From assembly GCA_020027255.1 (NCBI GenBank), contig JAHRAP010000062.1:1-6442 (forward strand): DNA of 6,442 nucleotides, read 5' to 3'. The notes under the pieces are model-generated. The model ran no database searches, was not told the origin of the DNA, and worked only from the letters and a program-made list of their open reading frames with translations. This stretch comes from Nitrosopumilaceae archaeon (GTDB lineage Archaea > Thermoproteota > Nitrososphaeria > Nitrososphaerales > Nitrosopumilaceae). Within the stretch, counting starts at the first letter, position 1; each line of letters begins with the position of its first letter. Positions 1-6,158 of the stretch are shown piece after piece. The translations under genes and the position numbers were made by a program.

Positions 1-569
1 GTAAGTGATATTTTTTCGTCTTTTGACAATATATTTGCAAAAATCAGGTTTATCAAGTGTGTCAATCCCAGTATGACAGCTATTTTTTTATCATGTTCGG
101 CAGCATCTATCGTAACGAATTTTGCAGACGGAAATAATGATTTTGCTATATGTAATTCGTTTTTAGCATCTTTTATTGGGATGGATATTATATTGTGTCC
201 AGTTATATCTTTTATACCTGGTCCAAACATAGGATGTATACATATTGGATTTATTTTAGATGGAGTTTTTGAAAGGGCAGATACAGTTTTAGATTTTTGA
301 GAAGATATGTCTATAAGATAAGTGCCTTTTTTCATTTCTTTAGATACTAACCTAATAATTTCTGGGGTTTTTCTGATAGGAGCACATAACATAACATAAT
401 CTGCATCTAAAACTGATCCAATAAGAGATTGTGATTTGATTGTAGTTGTACCTATTATTTGATTTTCTGGATCGTATCCTACAACTTCGAATTTATTATC
501 TAGGAAATATTTTGTAAACCATTGTCCCATATTTCCTCCGGCACCTATTATTGTGATTTTCTTTTTCAT
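1..569 (-). CDS. tyrA: Prephenate/arogenate dehydrogenase (TyrA family), 3' end cut by window edge
   Basis: NAD(P)-dependent oxidative decarboxylation of prephenate to 4-hydroxyphenylpyruvate, or of arogenate to tyrosine; cytosolic. The reading frame starts at an ATG and stays open to the left edge, giving 189 residues of a family usually about 260-370 long, so the C-terminal helical dimerisation part is missing. Visible features are a Rossmann loop GAGGNMG (residues 9-15), an acidic residue after the second strand (D33 in GYDPE) that usually favours NAD over NADP, the family signature HPMFGP (112-117), and AEHDKKIAVILGLTH (157-171) with the conserved histidine positions. The start overlaps the preceding gene's stop as ATGA, indicating translational coupling. 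A weak GGTGA lies only three bases before the ATG. The upstream aminotransferase domain raises the possibility that arogenate is the true substrate. The family call is firm; the substrate is open. Confidence 0.93.
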   Translation of the reverse strand, partial: MKKKITIIGAGGNMGQWFTKYFLDNKFEVVGYDPENQIIGTTTIKSQSLIGSVLDADYVMLCAPIRKTPEIIRLVSKEMKKGTYLIDISSQKSKTVSALSKTPSKINPICIHPMFGPGIKDITGHNIISIPIKDAKNELHIAKSLFPSAKFVTIDAAEHDKKIAVILGLTHLINLIFANILSKDEKISL

Positions 570-1933
570 GATTCACCATTCAATATATTGTTTAATATGT
601 CCATACCCTCAATTAGTTGTTTAGTGTTCAGGCATACAGATATTCTAATAAAGTTTTTATAATTTCCAAATATAGTTCCAGGTGAAATAGCTAATCCACA
701 ATCAAGTAGTTTATTAGTAAGTGTCACACTATCAGCTGAATTTGGTAGTTTAGCAAATATATACATAGCACCGCTTGGTTCCATAAAACTCAATCCAGCG
801 GATTTAGCTAGTTTAGCCAACATATTTAATCTAGATTTTATTATAATAGAATTATGAGAAACATCAGAATATAATGCTTTAAGAGCTACATATTGAATTG
901 GAGATGAAACATTTGTCAAACACAAAGATTGAAGTTTAGCCATTTTATATATAATTTCTTGCGATGCGATCACATAACCAATTCTAAAACCAGTCATAGA
1001 GTGTGATTTTGAGAATGATTGAACTACTATTTTGTTTTTATATTCATAAGATGAAATACTTTTCCATGGCTTGTAAGCATAATTAGAATATATTTCATCG
1101 CTTAGGACATACAAATTATGTTCATTCGCAATTTTAATTATTTGATCTTGTAAATCTACATTCAAGATTTTACCTGTAGGGTTATTAGGGTAATTTAGCA
1201 CAATCATTCTTGTGTTAGTATTTATCATGCTATTGATTTTAGATATATTTGGATCCCAATTGTTTTCAATACTTGTTTTGATTATACGTGTTTTAATTCC
1301 AAAATTAGATGCACAGTTTTTGTAAGCTGGCCACGATGGATCTATTATAATTATTTCATCTTCATTATCTAGAACTGTAGCCATGATTAAATAAATAGCA
1401 AATCTTGCACCGTGACAGATCATTATATTATCTCTTTGGATGTCAGAATTATGATACTGAGATAAAATTTTGTTAGCAATTGCGGAACGCAATTCGAGCA
1501 TGCCTTCAGCATACCCATATTTTGTATATTTATTATCATATATTTCAGATAAAGCTTGTTTAACGTTTATCGGAGGTGGAAAATCTGGTTCTCCAACTTC
1601 CATATGGATTATTTTTTTACCTTTAGCTTCAAGAGATTTAGCACGTAAAAATATAGAGGTATTACGTTTGTTATTATTTTGTATTTTTATTGACTCGCAT
1701 AAAAGGAAATTAAGAAATTTGGCGGCAAATGATTTATCCAAACTTATATCATCACATAGAGAAATTACTTTGTTTCGAAGGTTATCTTCACGTACTTCGT
1801 CAGTTATTTCTAATCCCAAATTATTTTTAAGATCTCCTATTTGTTTTGATATATCAATCCTGATTTTAAATAATTTAATCATTTGCAATGTGACAGAATC
1901 CATTTCTCTTCTAAGTTTAGTGATTTTTGACAT
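566..1933 (-). CDS. Fused chorismate mutase (AroQ type) - class I PLP aminotransferase
   Basis: Predicted bifunctional enzyme of 455 residues. Residues 1-88 form an AroQ chorismate mutase domain that aligns without gaps to the E. coli P-protein mutase: R8, R25, K36, D45, R48, E49, S81 and Q85 match E. coli R11, R28, K39, D48, R51, E52, S84 and Q88, so the domain should be active. Residues 90-455 are a fold-type I aminotransferase: EVGEPDF (112-118), NNPTG (250-254), SDEIY (278-282), the PLP Schiff-base lysine K309 in SFSKS, R317 in GFRIGY, and R430 for the substrate alpha-carboxylate. By context it transaminates prephenate or 4-hydroxyphenylpyruvate; class I enzymes can also use aspartate or aromatic amino acids. 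The start lies 4 bases after the aroC stop with no Shine-Dalgarno, and the stop overlaps tyrA by 4 bases. The domain calls are firm; the amino acceptor is inferred. Confidence 0.93.
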   Translation of the reverse strand: MSKITKLRREMDSVTLQMIKLFKIRIDISKQIGDLKNNLGLEITDEVREDNLRNKVISLCDDISLDKSFAAKFLNFLLCESIKIQNNNKRNTSIFLRAKSLEAKGKKIIHMEVGEPDFPPPINVKQALSEIYDNKYTKYGYAEGMLELRSAIANKILSQYHNSDIQRDNIMICHGARFAIYLIMATVLDNEDEIIIIDPSWPAYKNCASNFGIKTRIIKTSIENNWDPNISKINSMINTNTRMIVLNYPNNPTGKILNVDLQDQIIKIANEHNLYVLSDEIYSNYAYKPWKSISSYEYKNKIVVQSFSKSHSMTGFRIGYVIASQEIIYKMAKLQSLCLTNVSSPIQYVALKALYSDVSHNSIIIKSRLNMLAKLAKSAGLSFMEPSGAMYIFAKLPNSADSVTLTNKLLDCGLAISPGTIFGNYKNFIRISVCLNTKQLIEGMDILNNILNGES

Positions 1934-1937
1934 GGTT

Positions 1938-3032
1938 TTAAATAACAGGCTTTAGGAAACCGCCTTGCAATGCGTGATCTGCTAATGTTAATGACACCAA
2001 TGAATCTACTATTGGAGGAGCTCTTGGCACAACACATGGATCATGTCTTCCTTTGATGCCCAGCTTAGTATTTTGTTTTTTGTCTATATCCACTGTATTT
2101 TGGATTTTACCGATCGAAGAAGTGGGTTTAAAAGCAATACGTACGATAATTGGCGTCCCTATTGATAACCCACCCAAAATACCACCAGAATTATTAGTAG
2201 TAGTAGTAATTTTATTATTTTCTATAACAAATTCGTCATTATTTTGAGAGCCAAATTTATTAGACGCTGCAAATCCAGAGCCAAATTCCACTCCTTTAAC
2301 AGAAGGTATAGAATATAGTGCTTTGCTGAGATCTGATTCCAATGAATTAAAAATTGGAGATCCAAGTCCGACTGGCAAATTAACAGTAATAGATTCAATT
2401 ATACCTCCAACAGAGTCACCAGATTTTTTAGCCGACTTAATTGCGGTTATCATATCATCAACAGATTCTTGATCAGGACATCGTATTTCATTTGAATATA
2501 TAGAATTCATCATATTCTTTGTAGGGTTGTTTTTGATTTTTATATTACCAATTTGTATAGTGTACGAATTTGTTTCTATCCTCAATGTAATTTGGAGTAA
2601 TTTTCGAGCTATTGAACCACCCAATACATATGTAGCAGTCAATCGTCCTGAAAATCGTCCACCGCCTCTGAAATCATTAAATTGTTTATATTTTACGGAT
2701 GCAGGATAATCAGAATGGCCAGGTCTCATTTTTGTTATTAAATTGTCGTAGTCTCCAGAACGTTGATCTTTGTTCCATATTACCATTGCTATGGGAGCAC
2801 CTGTTGTATATCCACGAAATACTCCAGATATGATGGAAACCAGATCGTCTTCTTGTCTTTGTGTAGAAATAGCATATTGTCCTGGTTTTCTTAAATTAAG
2901 CATGGGTTGTATATCATTTTCATCTAATTCCAAGCCAGCAGGACAGCCATCTAACACAGCTCCAATACACTTACCATGGCTTTCTCCAAAGCTAGTTAAT
3001 ACCAACCTAGATCCTAATGAATTAGTAGACAC
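1938..3032 (-). CDS. aroC: Chorismate synthase
   Basis: Converts 5-enolpyruvylshikimate-3-phosphate (EPSP) to chorismate by anti-1,4 elimination of phosphate, needing reduced FMN; cytosolic tetramer. The 364 residues are typical family length. Signatures present: FGESHG (15-20) with catalytic H19, GYTTGAPI (74-81), DQRSGDY (89-95), RPGHSDY (103-109) with the second catalytic histidine H106, GGGRFSGR (123-130), NNSGGILGG (280-288), and GRHDPCVVPRAPP (328-340). The start is a GTG: an in-frame stop lies two codons upstream, and the 14 residues before FGESHG match the usual N-terminus, so no other start is plausible. There is no Shine-Dalgarno sequence. An 8-codon ATG frame lies in the 33-base gap after aroA and its TAG overlaps this GTG by one base. 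It is the fourth gene of the operon. Confidence 0.97.
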   Translation of the reverse strand: MSTNSLGSRLVLTSFGESHGKCIGAVLDGCPAGLELDENDIQPMLNLRKPGQYAISTQRQEDDLVSIISGVFRGYTTGAPIAMVIWNKDQRSGDYDNLITKMRPGHSDYPASVKYKQFNDFRGGGRFSGRLTATYVLGGSIARKLLQITLRIETNSYTIQIGNIKIKNNPTKNMMNSIYSNEIRCPDQESVDDMITAIKSAKKSGDSVGGIIESITVNLPVGLGSPIFNSLESDLSKALYSIPSVKGVEFGSGFAASNKFGSQNNDEFVIENNKITTTTNNSGGILGGLSIGTPIIVRIAFKPTSSIGKIQNTVDIDKKQNTKLGIKGRHDPCVVPRAPPIVDSLVSLTLADHALQGGFLKPVI

Positions 3033-3065
3033 TAATTATTAGATTTTATTTTGTTCATATAACTT

Positions 3066-4337
3066 TTACACAGTTTCGTTAATTTTCCCGCCTATTTTGG
3101 TTATATCACGAATGAAATCCGGATACGATATGTTTACAGATTCACTGTCTGTAATAGTGCAATTACCTATATACATTCCAGCTATACAAAATGCCATAAA
3201 TAGTCTATGGTCTTTTTCTGGATTAAATTTTGTACTTTTGAGAATGCCAGTATTTTGTATTATAATGCCATCTTCTTTTTCTGTTATAAACAAATCTAAT
3301 TTTTTAAATTCTCTTGCAATAATTGATATTCTATCCGTTTCTTTATATCTAGCATGACTGACATTAAAAATTTCTATAGGTTTATTTGATTTTAGAGCCA
3401 ATATAGCAACTGGTGGTAATAAATCAGGATTGTTTTCAAGATCAAATTTTCCTCCTCTGAGTTTTTGTGGTGGATTCACAGAAATCGTATTTTGATCAAA
3501 TGTTACTTCCACTCCAAGTGTGTTTAAGATATTAATAATTATGTTATCTCCCTGAGGCAAATTATTTTGCGAGATTTTAATTTTCAATTTACGGCCTACT
3601 AAAACGGCTGCAGATAATAATAAAGATAAACTTGAAAAATCAGACGGTACGTAAAATGCAGTGCCTCTATATTTTTGGAAATCTATACGATATTTTTTAT
3701 ATTTAGATATAATATCAACATTCACTCCAAATTGCGCCATAGTAGCTAGAGTTGCATCTACATATTGTTTAGAAACCAAATTATTTTTGATCATAATGAT
3801 TAATCCTTCTTTAAGACATGGAGCGATCATTAGTAATGAAGAAACGAATTGACTAGAAACATTTCCTTGAATTATAGCTTCTTTTGTGCCAGATATTTTG
3901 CCAGTTATTGTTAATGGTGGTTTTCCACCATATGAAGAACATTTAGCCCCTAGAAAAGTCAAAGTTTTTAAAATAGGAGACATAGGTCTTTGTTTAAGAC
4001 TGTCATCTCCAGTCAATGTGATTGGTTTATCAAATAATGAAGAAATAGCTATGGCCATTCTCATGGTTGTTCCAGAATTTTGTGCATCAATAAATGTAGA
4101 TCTTAATAGTAGCTTATTATTATGTATAGTTATAGTATTTTCAATTTTATTGATTGTTGCACCAAAGTTTGTACAAGCATTTATGGTAGCTATAATATCG
4201 TTGGAGTCAAGTGCGTTTATTATGGTACTTTCACCGTTTGCTAAAGATGCTAAAAAAATAGCTCTATGAGTATAAGCTTTGCTAGGAGGGCAATTTATAG
4301 TTCCAGTCAATATAGATTTTGCAATATCACAATTCAT
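3066..4337 (-). CDS. aroA: 3-phosphoshikimate 1-carboxyvinyltransferase (EPSP synthase)
   Basis: Transfers the enolpyruvyl group of PEP to shikimate-3-phosphate (S3P); cytosolic. Its 423 residues match the family. Seen in order: PPSKAYTHR (17-25), with K20 and R25 equivalent to E. coli K22 and R27; QNSGTTMR (86-93), with R93 equivalent to R100; TGDDSLKQRPM (109-119), with R117 equivalent to R124; SSQF (161-164); NPDLLPP (303-309), with the catalytic D305 equivalent to D313; RYKETDR (330-336), with K332, E333 and R336 equivalent to K340, E341 and R344; and DHR (376-378). The residue after K20 is alanine, where E. coli and most homologues have the substrate-binding S23. The ATG start lies 11 bases inside the shikimate kinase frame, and the N-terminal length fits the family, so translation is probably coupled. 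The product feeds aroC just downstream. Confidence 0.97.
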   Translation of the reverse strand: MNCDIAKSILTGTINCPPSKAYTHRAIFLASLANGESTIINALDSNDIIATINACTNFGATINKIENTITIHNNKLLLRSTFIDAQNSGTTMRMAIAISSLFDKPITLTGDDSLKQRPMSPILKTLTFLGAKCSSYGGKPPLTITGKISGTKEAIIQGNVSSQFVSSLLMIAPCLKEGLIIMIKNNLVSKQYVDATLATMAQFGVNVDIISKYKKYRIDFQKYRGTAFYVPSDFSSLSLLLSAAVLVGRKLKIKISQNNLPQGDNIIINILNTLGVEVTFDQNTISVNPPQKLRGGKFDLENNPDLLPPVAILALKSNKPIEIFNVSHARYKETDRISIIAREFKKLDLFITEKEDGIIIQNTGILKSTKFNPEKDHRLFMAFCIAGMYIGNCTITDSESVNISYPDFIRDITKIGGKINETV

Positions 4338-5181
4338 TGATTTGAGGTTTATTGTTATTAATACAAGTTAGCAATATTTGACCGTCACAATAAGATTTAA
4401 ATACATTTTTAATAGCAGTTAAATTTTGTTGTTTAGTTATAGCAGCTATCGCAGTACCGTTACCAGAGGTGGATGCTGCAATAGCACCTTTTTCTATTAA
4501 TGAGATAATTAAATCTGGGCTTGAATTAAAGATTAATGAAGTAGCCATACCATTGAGCGTCATCGCATTCCAATAATTTGAATTTTTGGCCAGAAGCCAA
4601 GCTTTATGGAAAATGAAATCAAGTTTTTGTAATGAGCGTACATGTTTACGTGTATGATGTTTAGGTATAAATATAACTATCGATAATTGTTGGTTGCATT
4701 TTTCAGATTTAATTATTTTATTTTTTATGTTATTTGTAACTATAAATCCGCCATAATAACATCCGCATGCATCATCATATGCACCAGTCATACTAACACC
4801 AGCTCGTAACGATGCATTTACACCAGCACAAAGTAATTTAGATTCTGATAATTTTAATTTAAATAATTTGTTGCAAGCAATTGCAACACCTGTTGAGAAT
4901 ATGCTAGAACTTTTCAATCCAGAACCTATTGGCACTTCAGAGTCTACAGATATGTGCAATTTAGTGTTTTTCAATATGTTAGAAGGCACTATTTGTTTTA
5001 TTACTAATTCTAGAAATTTAGAATTATGTACGTTTTTAGTGCCTAACAATATACCTTCGCCACTACTACTCCGAACAGATATTGATGTTTTAAGCGATGT
5101 TCCTAATGTAGCACCTTTTCCAGTAGCAATAGCATTGACGATAGAAATTGCGCCGTTCATCAATACCCTAACTTCAGACAA
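4327..5181 (-). CDS. aroK: Archaeal shikimate kinase (GHMP kinase family)
   Basis: Phosphorylates shikimate at the 3-hydroxyl with ATP. It is the GHMP-superfamily enzyme that archaea use in place of the unrelated bacterial P-loop shikimate kinase. Its 284 residues fit the family. The N-terminal segment AISIVNAIATGKG (11-23) is typical. The GHMP ATP-binding motif is PIGSGLKSSSI (84-94). TGAYDDACGCYYGG (132-145) is diagnostic for archaeal shikimate kinases, and ASTSGNGTA (236-244) is the C-terminal GHMP motif 3. The chosen start is TTG at 5181, directly after the aroE stop. It preserves the first beta strand (residues 2-9), which homologues have; the first in-frame ATG (codon 8, at 5160) would delete it. 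The stop is 11 bases inside aroA. The frame is the same as aroE, with only TAG between them. Family and function are firm; the exact start is less so. Confidence 0.94.
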   Translation of the reverse strand: MSEVRVLMNGAISIVNAIATGKGATLGTSLKTSISVRSSSGEGILLGTKNVHNSKFLELVIKQIVPSNILKNTKLHISVDSEVPIGSGLKSSSIFSTGVAIACNKLFKLKLSESKLLCAGVNASLRAGVSMTGAYDDACGCYYGGFIVTNNIKNKIIKSEKCNQQLSIVIFIPKHHTRKHVRSLQKLDFIFHKAWLLAKNSNYWNAMTLNGMATSLIFNSSPDLIISLIEKGAIAASTSGNGTAIAAITKQQNLTAIKNVFKSYCDGQILLTCINNNKPQINEL

Positions 5182-6015
5182 CTAGAACCCACGCAACATT
5201 GCCTGTTTCATAACATCCAATGGCGCAGTTCTGTTGTGCCATAATTCAAATGATCTAGCAGCTTGATAAAGAAGCATTTCATATCCATAAATAATGACAG
5301 CATTTTGTTTTTGTGCTTGTTTGACAAGGTTTGTATGCATAGGGCGATAAACTAGATCATATACTATGGTGTTTTTTTTGATTATCGTATCTGATATTAA
5401 ACTTAGTTCATTATTCAATCCTAATGGCGTGGCATTAACAATTAGATCATAATCATATTCATGTTCATTAATTTCGCTGATATGAATTGTTTTCACATTC
5501 ATTCCAACACTTTGAGAAAGTTTAGATATTTGTTTGGCACGTTTAGGATCATTATTAGCTACAATAATATTTCTAACATGTTCTTTGGAACATGCTGCAA
5601 TCACAGCACGAGCAACACCTCCAGCACCAATTAATAATATAACATAATCATTCATAGATATGTTACGTTTTTTAAGCGGTTCAATAAATCCAAAAATATC
5701 AGTGTTATAACCTTTGAGTACGCCATTGTTATTTACTATTGTATTAGCAGCACCTGTTTTATGACAATCATTATCAAGTTCATCTAGATAATTCAATATT
5801 GTTATTTTATGCGGTATAGTAACATTGAAGCCAGATATTTGAATTGATTTTAAAGATCGTATTCCAGATTCTAACTCTTGTTTTTTGATTTTATATGCGA
5901 TGTAATTACAATTCATCTTCAAGTTTTTAAAGGCAGCATTATGAATAATTGGAGACAATGTATGATCTATTGGATCCCCGATAACAGCAAAAGTTTTTAG
6001 ATCAATATACTTCAT
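5182..6015 (-). CDS. aroE: Shikimate dehydrogenase
   Basis: Reduces 3-dehydroshikimate to shikimate, normally with NADPH; cytosolic. The 277 residues equal the usual length. Substrate domain: GDPIDHTLSPIIHN (13-26), NVTIPHK (64-70) with catalytic K70, TGAANTI (87-93), and GYNTD (102-106) with catalytic D106. Cofactor domain: the glycine-rich loop GAGGVARA (130-137), then VNATPLG (193-199), YDLVYRP (219-225) and GYEMLLYQAARSFELW (244-259) with Q251. After the second cofactor-binding strand the usual NRT motif reads N154-N155-D156, so the arginine that normally grips the NADP 2'-phosphate is missing, although R159 matches E. coli R154. It is the first gene of the minus-strand operon; an in-frame stop at 6030-6028 rules out an earlier start. 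No Shine-Dalgarno is visible, only AT-rich promoter-like sequence upstream. Confidence 0.96.
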   Translation of the reverse strand: MKYIDLKTFAVIGDPIDHTLSPIIHNAAFKNLKMNCNYIAYKIKKQELESGIRSLKSIQISGFNVTIPHKITILNYLDELDNDCHKTGAANTIVNNNGVLKGYNTDIFGFIEPLKKRNISMNDYVILLIGAGGVARAVIAACSKEHVRNIIVANNDPKRAKQISKLSQSVGMNVKTIHISEINEHEYDYDLIVNATPLGLNNELSLISDTIIKKNTIVYDLVYRPMHTNLVKQAQKQNAVIIYGYEMLLYQAARSFELWHNRTAPLDVMKQAMLRGF

Positions 6016-6020
6016 TATAT

Positions 6021-6032
6021 TATAATATTATA
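6021..6032. repeat. 12-base perfect palindrome upstream of aroE
   Basis: TATAATATTATA is its own reverse complement and ends 5 bases before the aroE start codon. An operator or a second promoter element is possible, but all bases are A or T, so chance is an adequate explanation. Confidence 0.3.
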
Positions 6033-6065
6033 CGAGATTTTTATTTTTTTTGTCGTACATAGATA

Positions 6066-6078
6066 TTATAATATATTA
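6066..6078 (-). promoter_or_regulatory. Possible TATA box for the aroE operon
   Basis: Read on the minus strand, this stretch gives TAATATATTATAA, resembling an archaeal TATA element. A centre near 6072 would place transcription start near 6046, leaving a leader of roughly 30 bases before the aroE ATG. No clear TFB-recognition element is visible, and the whole gap is AT-rich, so TATA-like strings are expected by chance. That the operon promoter lies in this gap is more secure than this exact box, because the neighbouring gene is divergent. Confidence 0.35.
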
Positions 6079-6102
6079 TTAATGGTGTTTGATCATTTAC
6101 TT

Positions 6103-6110
6103 TTTAAATA
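6103..6110 (+). promoter_or_regulatory. Probable TATA box for apgM
   Basis: TTTAAATA, preceded by more T residues, is a good archaeal TATA-box match. Its centre lies about 26 bases before 6132, the usual distance to an archaeal transcription start, and 6132 is the A of an ATG in frame with apgM. This suggests either a leaderless mRNA starting at that ATG or a leader of about 27 bases to the ATG at 6159. I see no convincing TFB-recognition element. Confidence 0.5.
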
Positions 6111-6158
6111 AATTAGTTGATATGATAATTCATGGCTAATTTTGTGTCAAATACAAAC

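Noticed and set aside
1470..1955. 161-codon plus-strand open frame opposite the chorismate mutase-aminotransferase gene
   Set aside because: It lies wholly antisense to a well-supported gene, has no recognisable domain, and is explained as a shadow frame in AT-rich coding DNA.
3886..4269. 127-codon plus-strand open frame opposite aroA
   Set aside because: It is antisense to conserved AroA motifs, with no family resemblance and no promoter of its own.
5182..5184. TAG between aroE and the shikimate kinase as a pyrrolysine codon
   Set aside because: Pyrrolysine decoding is known mainly in certain methanogens and some bacteria, nothing here suggests it, and both flanking proteins have normal complete ends at this point.
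6038..6051. T-rich run in the intergenic gap as a transcription terminator
   Set aside because: No gene ends here: both flanking genes diverge from the gap, so the run is more likely upstream promoter sequence.
6028..6060. Ten-codon ATG frame (MYDKKNKNLV) upstream of and in frame with aroE
   Set aside because: It ends in TAA before the aroE ATG. A promoter near 6072 would start transcription inside or after it, and no TATA box is correctly placed to make it leaderless.
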